NCBI GenBank assembly: GCA_016219005.1 | Contig: JACRCN010000094.1 | Location: forward strand, 62,001-126,000 | Direction: 5' to 3' | DNA length: 64,000 bases | Source of the DNA: Deltaproteobacteria bacterium | GTDB lineage: Bacteria > Desulfobacterota > Desulfobacteria > Desulfobacterales > SpSt-501 | The notes under the pieces: model-generated | What the model was told of the DNA's origin: nothing | Databases searched by the model: none | The model's input: only the letters and a program-made list of their open reading frames with translations | Translations under genes and position numbers: made by a program | Shown: positions 25,136 through 33,906 of the stretch, one piece after another | Layout of the letters: every line of letters starts with the position of its first letter | Position numbering within the stretch: the stretch's first letter is position 1

Positions 25136-26524
25136 CTAATAACTTCCCCCTCCTTCGACCTCGTCGATGGCCTCCTCAAGGATCGCCAGCGCGCGGTCCA
25201 TCTCCTCGCGCGTGATCACAAGGGCCGGCCGCAGGGTCAGGACATTGCCGTCGATGGTTTTAGACGACAGCCCCTTCTCAAGGCACTTGAACATGACCCC
25301 CTCGGCTTCGTCCACGGCCCTTGCCCGGGTTGCGCGGTCACTCACCAGGTCGATCCCGATGTGCAATCCCAGCCCGGCCACGTGCCCGATCAGGGGATGC
25401 CGTTCCTGCATCTCGTTGAGACGTTGCAGCGCGTAAGCGCCGAGTTCGGCGGCATGTTCAGCCAGCCGGTGGTCTGCGATGTATTCGATTTCCGCCAGGG
25501 CGGCCGCCGCGCACAGCGCGTTTTTCTCGTGGGTGTAATGGCCGATGGACCGGTGCTGCAGCGTGTTGTATTCCTCGCGGGTGACGATCCCGGCAAAGGG
25601 CAAAATGCCTCCTCCCAGCGACTTGCCGAGCACCAGCACATCCGGAGTCACAAAGTGCTCGCTGGCGAACATCTTGCCGGTGCGGCCGAAGCCCTCTATA
25701 ATTTCGTCGAAGATCAGCAGGACGCCGTAGCGGCGGCAGAGATCCCGCACGCCCTCCCAGTAGCGCCGGGAGGGAATCACGGGTGCAGCCGAGATCGGCT
25801 CGCCGATGAGGGCCGACATCTCCGGCTCGCGCCCCAGCACCAGTTCGATCTGCCGCAGGCACTCGGCGTCGACGTCCTCCTCCCGATCAAATCCCCAGGG
25901 GTTGCGGTAGTAGTTCGGAAACTCGACGTGAAAGGTCCCCGGCATCATGGGGCCCAGGCCTCCGTGAAAATGCTCCTCGCCGCCGATGCCGGCCGCTCCG
26001 AAGCCCGCACCGTGAAAGGAATCCCAGAACGAAATGGTCTTGAAGCGGCCGGTCACCTGCCGCGCCAGCGCGAGCGCCATCTCGATCGCCTCCGAGCCGC
26101 CCGGGCAGAACAGGCTGCGGCAAAGGCCGGCGGGGGTGATTTCCGCCAGTTTCTTGGCCAGCTGAATGGCCGGGATGTTCGTGTACCGCCGCGGGCAGAA
26201 CGTCAGGCCTTCGTCCAACTGGCGCCGGACGGCGGCAATCACTTCCGGATTATTGAAGCCGGCATTATGGACGCCGTTGCCGTGCATGTCGATAAAGGGC
26301 TTGCCTTCCAGGTCCAGGATGTAAATCCCCTCCGCGCCCGAAAGCACGTTCAAAACGGGCGTCGAGAGGCTTTGATGGAGGAAATAGCGCGCGTCCTCCT
26401 CGAACCACCGGCGGGCCTCGGGCGACAGGTTGCGCTCCCAGTATTTTCTGCGGTTGGGCGTGGTGTTGACATCGCCCTGTTCCCGTTCCATGCGTTTGCC
26501 GTTCGGCGGCTGCGTCTTGGGCAT
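25136..26524 (-). CDS. Class III PLP-dependent aminotransferase-fold enzyme, PbfA-like
   Basis: 462 residues from the ATG at 26524 (site ggaagga). Fold-type I, class III: GGSEAIEMALALAR (PLP phosphate site), FDEIIEGFGRTGK, and the PLP lysine in VLGKSLGGGILP. Outside those motifs it shares with its divergent neighbour GDVNTTPNRRKYW, EDARYFLHQSLSTPVLN, MHGNGVHNAGF and GHYTHEKN, which are marks of the PbfA group, (R)-1-hydroxy-2-aminoethylphosphonate ammonia-lyase. It differs from the neighbour in the substrate-facing middle (FPNYYRNPWGFDREED), so its substrate may differ: lyase or transaminase cannot be decided. It lies in the phosphonate island. Confidence 0.85.
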   Translation of the reverse strand: MPKTQPPNGKRMEREQGDVNTTPNRRKYWERNLSPEARRWFEEDARYFLHQSLSTPVLNVLSGAEGIYILDLEGKPFIDMHGNGVHNAGFNNPEVIAAVRRQLDEGLTFCPRRYTNIPAIQLAKKLAEITPAGLCRSLFCPGGSEAIEMALALARQVTGRFKTISFWDSFHGAGFGAAGIGGEEHFHGGLGPMMPGTFHVEFPNYYRNPWGFDREEDVDAECLRQIELVLGREPEMSALIGEPISAAPVIPSRRYWEGVRDLCRRYGVLLIFDEIIEGFGRTGKMFASEHFVTPDVLVLGKSLGGGILPFAGIVTREEYNTLQHRSIGHYTHEKNALCAAAALAEIEYIADHRLAEHAAELGAYALQRLNEMQERHPLIGHVAGLGLHIGIDLVSDRATRARAVDEAEGVMFKCLEKGLSSKTIDGNVLTLRPALVITREEMDRALAILEEAIDEVEGGGSY

Positions 26525-26667
26525 GCTGAAGTCCTTCCGAGAAATTTTTAGAATAAGACCGTCGATCATCCAGCGCCAATCTATGCGGGTCAGGGGTTTC
26601 CAGCAAGCGAAAAAAAAAGCAACCGGTGGGATGACCGAAACTCATCCAACGCATGAGAAAGTTTCTT

Positions 26668-26697
26668 TTGACATTCCAACGACCAGCTAAATATAAA
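26668..26697 (+). promoter_or_regulatory. Strong sigma-70 promoter for the PbfA-like gene
   Basis: Perfect -35 ttgaca (26668-26673), 18-base spacer, -10 tataaa (26692-26697). The predicted start of transcription, about 26704, supports the ATG at 26749 over an open frame that begins at 26653. Confidence 0.75.
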
Positions 26698-26748
26698 GAG
26701 GTGGCTCTTCATGCACGCAACCTGATTATTCACGGAGAAACCATCCCC

Positions 26749-28110
26749 ATGGGCAAACTGCACAAATCCGAAGGCGACATCAACATCTCCCCGCGCCGCG
26801 AGCAATGGCAAGGCGCATACCTCAATGCCGATAGCCGCGCCCTATTGGAGGAGGATGCGCGCTATTTTCTGAAGCAGTCCCTTTCCACACCGTGCCTGAA
26901 CACCATGCGCGCCTGCCAAGGCATCTTCATTGAAGACACCCAGGGCCGCCGTTACATGGATTTTCATGGCAACAACGTGCACCAGGTCGGTTTCGGCAAC
27001 ATAGATGTGATTGCCGCCGTCAAGCGCCAGCTCGATGAGCTGCCGTTCTGCACGCGCCGCTACACCAACCGGGTGGCCGTCGACTTGGCCAGGAAGCTGG
27101 CCGAGATCGCGCCCGATCCCTTGAAGAAGTCGCTCTTCTGCCCCGGGGGCGCCGAGGCGGTCGGCATCGCGCTGAAGCTCGCGCGCATCGCCACCGGCCG
27201 GCACAAGACGATTTCCATGTGGGACGCCTTCCACGGCGCCACCCTGGACACCATCTCGATCGGCGGCGAGGCGATCTTCCGCCAGGGCATCGGCCCTCTC
27301 ATGCCCGGCACGGAACACGTGCCGCCGGCGGACGAGTATCGCTGCATCTTCGGCTGCGGCCGCCGCGGCGGCGGCTGCGACATGACCTGCGCCCGCTACG
27401 TGGAGTACATCCTGGAGAAGGAGGGTGATGTCGCCGCGGTGATCGCCGAGCCGATCCGCAGCACGCCCACCATTCCCAGGCCCGAGTACTGGCAGACCAT
27501 CCGCCGGGCCTGCGACCGCCACGGGACGCTGCTCATCTTCGACGAGATCCCGCATGCGCTGGGCCGCACCGGCCGCATGTTCACCTTTGAGAATTTCGGG
27601 GTCGTCCCAGACATGGTGGTCATCGGCAAGGGGCTGGGCGGCGGTGTTTTGCCGCTGGCCGCCCTGATGGTGCGCGCGGACCTGGATGTCGCCGCCGATC
27701 GCGCCCTCGGCCATTACACTCACGAAAAAAACCCGGTCCTGTGCGCCGCGGCCCTGGCGACGATCGAGTACATCGAAACACACGGCCTGGTCGTCCACGC
27801 GCGGCAGCTCGGCCGCTATACGCTGGATCGCCTGAAGGAGATGCGGGAACGGCACCCGCTGATCGGCGATGTCCGCGGGCTGGGGCTGTTCCTGGGCATC
27901 GAGCTCGTGCAAGACCGCGAAACGCGCGAACGCGCGAGCGACGAGGCCGAGGCGGTCATGTATGCGGCCCTTTCGCGTGGCCTGAGCTTCAAGACCACCA
28001 TGGGAAACATCCTGACGCTCACCCCGCCGCTCATCATCAGCCGGCCGGAGATGGACCAAGCACTCGCCATCATCGAGGAGTCTATCGCCGAGGTCGAGAA
28101 GCAAAGATAG
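26749..28110 (+). CDS. pbfA: (R)-1-hydroxy-2-aminoethylphosphonate ammonia-lyase-like PLP enzyme (PbfA)
   Basis: 453 residues. The sequence matches what I know of PbfA, a class III aminotransferase-fold lyase that turns (R)-1-hydroxy-2-aminoethylphosphonate into phosphonoacetaldehyde and ammonia: GDINISPRREQW, EDARYFLKQSLSTPCLN, DFHGNNVHQVGFGN, LPFCTRRYTNRVAV, ISMWDAFHGATLDTISIGGE, FDEIPHALGRTGRMF and PLP lysine VIGKGLGGGVLPLAAL. PbfA widens the substrate range of PhnW-based AEP pathways, and a phnW gene lies 3.5 kb away. The ATG at 26749 has a ggag site and fits the promoter. It is divergent from the paralogue at 25136. A cysteine-rich insert (IFGCGRRGGGCDMTC, near 205) is unusual and might bind metal. 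Confidence 0.85.
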   Translation: MGKLHKSEGDINISPRREQWQGAYLNADSRALLEEDARYFLKQSLSTPCLNTMRACQGIFIEDTQGRRYMDFHGNNVHQVGFGNIDVIAAVKRQLDELPFCTRRYTNRVAVDLARKLAEIAPDPLKKSLFCPGGAEAVGIALKLARIATGRHKTISMWDAFHGATLDTISIGGEAIFRQGIGPLMPGTEHVPPADEYRCIFGCGRRGGGCDMTCARYVEYILEKEGDVAAVIAEPIRSTPTIPRPEYWQTIRRACDRHGTLLIFDEIPHALGRTGRMFTFENFGVVPDMVVIGKGLGGGVLPLAALMVRADLDVAADRALGHYTHEKNPVLCAAALATIEYIETHGLVVHARQLGRYTLDRLKEMRERHPLIGDVRGLGLFLGIELVQDRETRERASDEAEAVMYAALSRGLSFKTTMGNILTLTPPLIISRPEMDQALAIIEESIAEVEKQR

Positions 28111-28194
28111 AAGTTCGTTAAGCGTACCCCTCCGCCCTGGATATGTCCGGCCACAGATGCCCGCGGCCGATATCCTTGCCGATTTTCGTTTATT

Positions 28195-28209
28195 ATAACC
28201 TCAGGTTAT
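28195..28209 (+). promoter_or_regulatory. LysR-type T-N11-A palindrome upstream of the regulator gene
   Basis: ataacct-c-aggttat is a perfect palindrome with 7-base arms and fits the LysR box T-N11-A. It lies 31 bases before the start codon of the LysR gene, so autoregulation is likely. I saw no second copy in the window. Confidence 0.6.
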
Positions 28210-28240
28210 GCTAAAATTGCTTATCAATTCGGAGGGCATC

Positions 28241-29134
28241 ATGAACCTGAACCAGGTGAAAATATTCTACTCCGCCGTGAAGGCGGGCAATTTGAGCGCA
28301 GCGGCCGGCGAGCTCTGCATCACCCAGCCCGCGGTCACCAAGAGCATCCAGCGCCTTCAGGAGCACTACGATCTCAAACTCATCGACCACATCGGCAAGA
28401 AACTCCTTCTCACCGACGCCGGCGAGGCGCTGTACGCGATTGCCGAGAAGATCTTTGAAATGGAAAGCCACGCCGAGGAGAGCATCCGGGATTTCCAGCA
28501 ACGCCAGCGCGGACACGTCCGCATTCTCTCCAGCGAAAGCTTCGGAGATTACTATCTTCCCCAGGTGATCATCCCGTATTGCAAGGCCTATCCGCTGGTG
28601 AAGGTGTCCATGGACATCCTGCCGACCGACCTCGTCGTGGAAAACACCGCCAGCCTGAACTGCGACATCGGTTTCATCTCGTACCCGGTGGTACACGAGA
28701 AATTGACCATTCGGGATGTTCTGGAGGACAAGCTGGTCATCATCACCTCCCGAAGCCACCCGCTGGCGCGCAAAACGATGCTGAAACCGCATGACCTGCA
28801 GGGCCAGGCCGTGATCATGCACGAAAAAGGATCCGCGCCGCGCCGGGCGATCGAGGAGTTCATCCAGCGCCATGCCATCACGGTGAATATCCCCTTGGAA
28901 CTGACCAGCAACCGCGCCATCAAGCGTGCCGCGGAGCACGGCATCGGCATCGCGCTGGTTTCCCAAAAAGTGGCCGAAGAGGAAATCGAAGCGAAACGAC
29001 TCAGGGCCATTCCGATAGCGGACCCCTCCTTCAAACGCAAGTTCTACCTCATCCATCACAAGGAAAAATACATTTCCGAATCCCTGCAGCGGCTGATGGA
29101 CATGGTGTTCCAATGGGCTTCCGAGATCCACTGA
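28241..29134 (+). CDS. LysR-family transcriptional regulator of the phosphonate island
   Basis: 297 residues from the ATG at 28241 (site cggaggg). N-terminal winged helix: MNLNQVKIFYSAVKAGNLS, AAGELCITQPAVTKSIQRLQ and LIDHIGKKLLLTDAGEAL. The rest is a periplasmic-binding-like inducer domain (VRILSSESFGDYYLP, then DIGFISYPVVHEKL). LysR regulators such as AepR often control phnW/pbfA gene sets. Here it follows pbfA on the same strand and converges with the HAD gene, so it may control the operons on both strands. Confidence 0.9.
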   Translation: MNLNQVKIFYSAVKAGNLSAAAGELCITQPAVTKSIQRLQEHYDLKLIDHIGKKLLLTDAGEALYAIAEKIFEMESHAEESIRDFQQRQRGHVRILSSESFGDYYLPQVIIPYCKAYPLVKVSMDILPTDLVVENTASLNCDIGFISYPVVHEKLTIRDVLEDKLVIITSRSHPLARKTMLKPHDLQGQAVIMHEKGSAPRRAIEEFIQRHAITVNIPLELTSNRAIKRAAEHGIGIALVSQKVAEEEIEAKRLRAIPIADPSFKRKFYLIHHKEKYISESLQRLMDMVFQWASEIH

Positions 29135-29319
29135 GCCGATGCGTCCGAAGGGCCGCTGTTTTCCGCATTTGACCCCGGCACGATTTTCCTCCGAAAAACG
29201 CCCTGGCGGTTTTCAGCCGCTCAGCCCGCGCCGCTATTACCACGACCGCTGCAGCGCCTTCACGGCAGGTCTGTCCATGGGAGGCAGCGGCAACCGGCCT
29301 TCGGGGCCCCGGGGCCGCC

Positions 29320-30027
29320 TCAGCGGCGGCGGAGAAGCTCCAGCTGATGCAGTTGATCCAGCCGCGTGATCACGGGCACGTCGGGCGTAACCGCGGGCCA
29401 GGTGCGCCTTACGCTTTCGTGCTTGATCCACACGGGGTTGAGCCCGGCATCTCGCGACCCGCAGACGTCGATGCGCCAGTCGTCGCCGACGTAGACGGCC
29501 TCGGACGGAGCTACCCCCAGCGCAGCGACACACATCCGGAATGGGGCCGGGTCGGGCTTGGGAGGGATGTCGTTTTCACCGGCCACGATGATGATCCGGA
29601 AATAGGATTCAAGCTCCGGGAACTGGCGGATGCGGTGGGTGCCGGAGACAGGCTGCCCCTGGGTGTTGGTGACCAGGGCGACCTGGAACTGCGTGTTGAG
29701 CCGCTCCAGAACGCCCGGGGTTTCAGGGAACAGTACGGAATGGGCTTTCACCGTCGCCCAGTACTCGGTCTCCCAGGTGTCGAGCAGCGCCTCGTCCGGC
29801 AGCAGGCAATAATAGTGGTAGACGTCCCGCCACATGGCGCGGCGCGAGAAGTTCGACCGGCCGTGGAAGTCTTTGCGGACCTGCCGGTAGTGTTCCATGA
29901 ATTTTTCACGCAGCGATAGCGCCATGTGCCCGAACAGTTTTTCCTGGGCGTCCTTTTCGGCCCGCCGGAACCCGTCCGCGGAATCCACCATCGTCTGACC
30001 GAAATCGAAAATGACCGCTTTGATCAT
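29320..30027 (-). CDS. HAD-superfamily hydrolase with D-x-G motif I; candidate phosphonoacetaldehyde hydrolase
   Basis: 235 residues. HAD motifs: I VIFDFGQTMVDS, II LVTNTQG, III lysine in PPKPDPAPF, IV VGDDWRIDV, with a helical cap between about 20 and 95. In ordinary HAD phosphatases the residue two after the nucleophile is an acid (DxD). Here it is D8-F-G10. Phosphonoacetaldehyde hydrolase (PhnX) also lacks that acid, having Ala there, and uses a cap lysine near position 53 to form a Schiff base; this protein has a lysine at 52 in its cap. It is the last gene of the operon with phnW and an acylating aldehyde dehydrogenase. Overall identity to PhnX is low by eye, so a generic HAD role stays possible. 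Confidence 0.75.
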   Translation of the reverse strand: MIKAVIFDFGQTMVDSADGFRRAEKDAQEKLFGHMALSLREKFMEHYRQVRKDFHGRSNFSRRAMWRDVYHYYCLLPDEALLDTWETEYWATVKAHSVLFPETPGVLERLNTQFQVALVTNTQGQPVSGTHRIRQFPELESYFRIIIVAGENDIPPKPDPAPFRMCVAALGVAPSEAVYVGDDWRIDVCGSRDAGLNPVWIKHESVRRTWPAVTPDVPVITRLDQLHQLELLRRR

Positions 30028-30047
30028 GCCGGGTTTGATCCTTGCAC

Positions 30048-30097
30048 AAACCGGAGAACCGGCAACAGCTCAGCGGCCGTCACCCGTTCTCCGGTTT
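30048..30097 (-). other. Inverted repeat between aldehyde dehydrogenase and HAD genes
   Basis: Arms aaaccggagaac (30048-30059) and gttctccggttt (30086-30097) pair perfectly over 12 bases around a 26-base loop. No clear T-run follows on the minus strand, so partial termination or mRNA processing before the HAD gene is more likely than a full stop. Confidence 0.6.
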
Positions 30098-30135
30098 TCA
30101 TCGTGTCGGCTGCCGATCGGCATGCCGCCGAAAAA

Positions 30136-31527
30136 TTAATCCTTGCCCCACTTCTTGAGGTAGTCCCCGAAGAGCTCTTCATCGGCGGGGATGTGCTCCT
30201 TGATGGGCATGGAGACCTGCGTGTAGTTCAGAAAATGCTGCCAGTTGACGTTTTCGCTCGTGATGTTTCCGGCCCAGGTGCCGCAGCCGAGGGTATCGGT
30301 GAAGGTCAGGCCGGAGCCCCAGCCGCCGCTGTTGGCGGCGGTGTGGCCCATGTTGCAGACCACCCGGCCGACTTTGGCCCGCAACGCGAGCTTTACCCGG
30401 CGCTCGTCCAACTCGGTGTGAATCGAGACCGAATGCCCCTTGCCCGAGAACTCGAGAATCTTTTCCAAGCGGTCCAGCATCTCGTCGAAGTCGCTCCACT
30501 TCCACACGGTTAGGACAGGAGAGATCTTCTCGCCGGAGAACCGGTCCTCGCGGCCGATCTTCTCGCCGATGACCATGAGGAACTTCGTCGTCTCCGGGAC
30601 CTTGATGCCGGCCAGATCGGCGATGAATTTGGCACTGTGGGCCACGATGTCGCGGTTCAGGGTCTTGCCGTCCGGCCACATGCACTTGCGCAGGGTTTCG
30701 CGCTCCGCGGTGCTGCACAGGTAGCCGCCCTCTTTCTTGAGGCACTCGATCATCTTGTCGTAGATGCTCGCGTGGAGAGCAACGGCATTCTCCGAGGAGC
30801 AGGAGGCGGCGTTGTTGGCGATCTTGGAAAGCATGATCTTGCGGGCGGTCGCCTGCAGGTCGGGCACCGTCTCATCTACGAAGGACACGACGTTCCCGGC
30901 GCCCACGGTCTGGGCCGGCTTGCCGGCCGCGTAGACGACCTTGACCAGGGCCGCACCGCCGGTCGCCACCGCAAAATCGCAGTAGGCCATCAATTCCTGA
31001 GTCTTGGCCTGGCTCGTGTTCTTGATGCACTGCAGCAGGTCCACCGGCGCGCCGATTTTTTTCAGGGCCTCCCGGCCATACTCCACCGTCAGGTAGGAAC
31101 TCTTCTGGGTGCGGGGGTGGGGGGAGACGATCATGGCGTTGCGTGTTTTCAGGGTGGACAGACCGATGCAGCAGATGGTCGACTCCGGGTTGGTGCAGGG
31201 AACCACATCCGCGACGACCCCGATCGGCTTGGCGTACTTGCGGATGCCGCGGACCTTGTCCTCCTCCACCAGGTCGCAGGTCTTCACCCCGCGCTGGTCC
31301 CAGAGGGTGCCCAGGGTCTTCGTCCTGATCTTGGCCAGCTTGTCCTCGTAGACCCCGATCCCGGATTCGTCCACGGCGGTCCGTGCCAGCACCTTGCGCA
31401 CTTCTTCCTTCTGCCAGATCCAGCCCACGGCCTGGACCACTTCGTCGACCCTCTCCTGGGGCCAGTACTGGTATTCCTCGAATGCCTTTTTAGCTTTGGC
31501 GTACATTTCCTTGATGTCGTCTTCCAT
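30136..31527 (-). CDS. Acylating (CoA-dependent) aldehyde dehydrogenase, EutE/SauS type
   Basis: 463 residues. The family oxidises an aldehyde with NAD(P)+ and CoA to an acyl-CoA; members act on acetaldehyde, propionaldehyde, succinic semialdehyde or sulfoacetaldehyde. Diagnostic parts are KPIGVVADVVPCTNPES, TLKTRNAMIVSPHPR and the catalytic C243 in NNAASCSSENAV; the NAAS-C-SSE context is that of acylating and not hydrolysing ALDHs. It lies in one operon with phnW (91 bases upstream) and the HAD protein (108 bases downstream). If the HAD protein makes acetaldehyde, this would give acetyl-CoA; without that step, phosphonoacetaldehyde or sulfoacetaldehyde would be the substrate. Sequence alone does not choose. 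Confidence 0.9.
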   Translation of the reverse strand: MEDDIKEMYAKAKKAFEEYQYWPQERVDEVVQAVGWIWQKEEVRKVLARTAVDESGIGVYEDKLAKIRTKTLGTLWDQRGVKTCDLVEEDKVRGIRKYAKPIGVVADVVPCTNPESTICCIGLSTLKTRNAMIVSPHPRTQKSSYLTVEYGREALKKIGAPVDLLQCIKNTSQAKTQELMAYCDFAVATGGAALVKVVYAAGKPAQTVGAGNVVSFVDETVPDLQATARKIMLSKIANNAASCSSENAVALHASIYDKMIECLKKEGGYLCSTAERETLRKCMWPDGKTLNRDIVAHSAKFIADLAGIKVPETTKFLMVIGEKIGREDRFSGEKISPVLTVWKWSDFDEMLDRLEKILEFSGKGHSVSIHTELDERRVKLALRAKVGRVVCNMGHTAANSGGWGSGLTFTDTLGCGTWAGNITSENVNWQHFLNYTQVSMPIKEHIPADEELFGDYLKKWGKD

Positions 31528-31618
31528 AGTGTCTTTCGAACCTCCGTCTGAAGTTGATTTACGTGGGTTGAAAAGGGACCGGCGGGATCCCCGTTCCGGT
31601 AGCCCGCGCGTTCGCGCG

Positions 31619-32752
31619 TTATTTAATGGGAATCGAATAGCCCATCTTCCGGAACGCCTCCTTGGCGACCACGAAGAAATCCTCGATATCCTTGTGGGTG
31701 ATGACGCCGAGGTTGCACAGCCGGAAGGTTTCCAGCCCGAACATCTTGCCCGGGTAGATGGTGAAGCCGCGCTCGTAGCAGTAGTCGTGCAGCTTGAAGA
31801 AATCGAACTTCCCGTCCTTGGGGGCCTTGATGGTGACCACCAGCTTGCCCTGGATCTTCTTGTCGATGACGGACGTCAGCCCGATCTCCTGCATGCCCTT
31901 GTGAACGGCCTCCCAGCACTTGCTCAAGCGCTCGTAGCGGGGCAGCTCTCCTTCCTGCCAGTATTCCTTGATGGCCTGCTGCAGGGAGTAAATGGTCTGG
32001 ACCGGGGGGGTGAAGTGCATTTCGCCCACCCGTTCGAAAAAGTCATACTGCATGAACAGGTTGCAGTAATAGGAGCGCGTTGGATAACCCTTGGACTTGA
32101 CGATCTCATCGATTTTGCCCACCGTCCAGGAGGCGCCGGTCATGGCCGCCAGACCCTTCTGGGCCGAGGACATGCAGAAGTCGATGTTTTCCTTTTCCAT
32201 GTCGATCGGGAGCAGCCCGTAAGTCGAAATCGTGTCGGCCACGAACACGCAGCCGTGGTCGTGGGCGATCTTTCCGATCTCCCGGACCGGGTTGAGCACC
32301 CCGGTGCCGGTTTCATGATGGGTGGTGGCGACCACCGCGATGTACTTGTCCTTGTCCAGGGCTTCCTTCACGGCCTTCAGGTCCGGAAGCCCGGTGGAGG
32401 GAAACTTCAGGTCCACGCAGGGGATGTGGTAGTACTGGGCGATCTCCACCATGCGGGCGGAATAGGACCCGTTGTTGACAACGCAGATCTTCTTGTTCGC
32501 GGGCACCAGGGAATTGACGAGCGCATCCTGGACGACCGTCCCGGAGCCGGTGAAGAGCACGGCCGTGTACTTCTTCGGGTCGGCGTGAACCACCTTGACC
32601 AGCTCGCGGCGGACTTCGTCCATGACGTTCACGAATTCCTTCTCCCGGGGGCAGATGTCGGGCACCACCTGGGCGTACTTCACCGTGTCGGTGGTGGTGG
32701 CCGGACCCGGGTTCAGAAGCACGTTGCGTTTGACGGGATTAACGATGTCCAT
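31619..32752 (-). CDS. phnW: 2-aminoethylphosphonate:pyruvate aminotransferase (PhnW)-like class V enzyme
   Basis: 377 residues, ribosome site ggagagg. Class V aminotransferase with LLNPGPATTTDTVKYAQVVPDICPRE cut here to its ends: LLNPGPATTT and DICPREKEF, the PhnW N-terminal motif; FTGSGTVVQDALVNSL; HHETGTGVLNPV; and the PLP lysine in SSAQKGLAAMTG. PhnW moves the amino group of AEP to pyruvate, giving phosphonoacetaldehyde and alanine. AEP-type transporter genes at 41.7-45.5 kb and alanine dehydrogenase at 51.1 kb support this. A relative acting on another aminoethyl compound such as taurine cannot be excluded. Confidence 0.85.
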   Translation of the reverse strand: MDIVNPVKRNVLLNPGPATTTDTVKYAQVVPDICPREKEFVNVMDEVRRELVKVVHADPKKYTAVLFTGSGTVVQDALVNSLVPANKKICVVNNGSYSARMVEIAQYYHIPCVDLKFPSTGLPDLKAVKEALDKDKYIAVVATTHHETGTGVLNPVREIGKIAHDHGCVFVADTISTYGLLPIDMEKENIDFCMSSAQKGLAAMTGASWTVGKIDEIVKSKGYPTRSYYCNLFMQYDFFERVGEMHFTPPVQTIYSLQQAIKEYWQEGELPRYERLSKCWEAVHKGMQEIGLTSVIDKKIQGKLVVTIKAPKDGKFDFFKLHDYCYERGFTIYPGKMFGLETFRLCNLGVITHKDIEDFFVVAKEAFRKMGYSIPIK

Positions 32753-32850
32753 GGTTTATCCTCTCCATTTAGAGCCTCAGCGCAACGATGAGGGCAAAGC
32801 GGCTCCGGGCAGAACGTGATCACGGCCTGTCCCGGAGCTGCCGGTGTTCC

Positions 32851-33906
32851 CTACAGTTTTCCGACTTTCTTGATGCCTGACTTTTTACTCGGATCGTGGA
32901 TCTCCTCGACGATGCCGTGCCCGCTGCCGATGAGCTTTTTCCGCTCGTCCCGGGCCCGGGCCCATTCGGCCGTCGTGCGGCAGATGCCCGACTGCGCGAC
33001 CTTCGCACGGTCTTTCAGCGGGGGTACCGGGCGATCCGCCGGCCCGTCGTAATCTTCCTTGGGGGTCAGGGCTTCACCCAGCCGCGTGTACCCGTTTCTT
33101 TCGGTCTCCTCGATGTAGTGGGCCCCGACGCTGAGGGCTCGGGTCACGGCCAGGATGGCCCAGGTGGCTTCCGGCGAGAACCCGAGGTCCATCATCGTGG
33201 CGCCGATCGCACCGAGCATGTCCAGGTCCACCGGCTCGGGACTCTGTTTCCGGGCGGCCGCGACGATCTCCTTCGTGAAGGCGATGTACTTCCCGGCCAC
33301 CCCGAGCTTCTCGGCCCGCGCGAACATGCGCTTGGCCGCCGGGTCCTTCAGCATGAGGTTCGAAACCCCCAGGGCCTCGTCGTTCAGGTTCTCCTTGACC
33401 AAGAGCTCAGCGGCCTGGGCCGTGCTCAGCCCCTGCTTTTCGGCCCTCTTCAAGTATTTCTCCAGACGGTTGCCGAAGGCGGAGTAAGCACCGAAGGCGT
33501 GGCCGAAGGCCAGGATCGAGGCCGCGGCGGCCTGGGTGAGAAAGGTCTTGGTCCGGGCGACGATGCGGGACATGGCGGCCGGCGCGGAGAGCCCGTCCTC
33601 GAGGGCCAGGATGAGCACGTAGTTGAGCATCTGCTCTTCTTCCACCAGCGGAATACGGGCCTGGTAGTCGACGAACAGCACGTCGACGATCCCGTAGCCT
33701 TCTTCCATCAACTCGGTGGTGTCGTACCCGCGAGACACGATGCGGTGGACGTTCTTGTAGGCCACCTCGGACACCCACTGGAACGGCGCCCGCTTGGTGT
33801 CGCGCGGCACGGTGCCGTACTCCCGCTTGAAATAATCAAACGGCATCTTCGGGCTGTCCAGATTCCCGACGCCGCGCGCTTTCTTGGTTTCGTTCAGATC
33901 GCCCAT
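32851..33906 (-). CDS. Citrate-synthase-fold protein B with altered active site
   Basis: 351 residues from the ATG at 33906, which overlaps the upstream paralogue by 13 bases (site aaggaga). The citrate synthase/citryl-CoA lyase fold is seen in GYDTTELMEEGYGIVDVLFV, ILALEDGLSAPAAMSRIVA, AFGHAFGAYSAFG and MMDLGFSPEATWAILAVTR. By my eye alignment none of the three catalytic residues of citrate synthase is conserved: the GxxHG region reads FGHAFGAY with the histidine displaced, GFGHR is replaced by LGVSNLMLKDP, and the NVD aspartate is a leucine. N- and C-terminal extensions (about 40 and 60 residues) are basic. With its partner it may form a hetero-oligomer with other chemistry. Confidence 0.8.
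   Translation of the reverse strand: MGDLNETKKARGVGNLDSPKMPFDYFKREYGTVPRDTKRAPFQWVSEVAYKNVHRIVSRGYDTTELMEEGYGIVDVLFVDYQARIPLVEEEQMLNYVLILALEDGLSAPAAMSRIVARTKTFLTQAAAASILAFGHAFGAYSAFGNRLEKYLKRAEKQGLSTAQAAELLVKENLNDEALGVSNLMLKDPAAKRMFARAEKLGVAGKYIAFTKEIVAAARKQSPEPVDLDMLGAIGATMMDLGFSPEATWAILAVTRALSVGAHYIEETERNGYTRLGEALTPKEDYDGPADRPVPPLKDRAKVAQSGICRTTAEWARARDERKKLIGSGHGIVEEIHDPSKKSGIKKVGKL

Noticed and set aside
29320-30027. Naming the HAD gene phnX
   Set aside because: Only the missing second acid, a cap lysine and context support it; overall similarity to PhnX looks low.
30136-31527. Naming the acylating aldehyde dehydrogenase SauS (sulfoacetaldehyde dehydrogenase)
   Set aside because: Acetaldehyde, sulfoacetaldehyde and other acylating enzymes cannot be told apart by eye, and the neighbours favour aminophosphonates.
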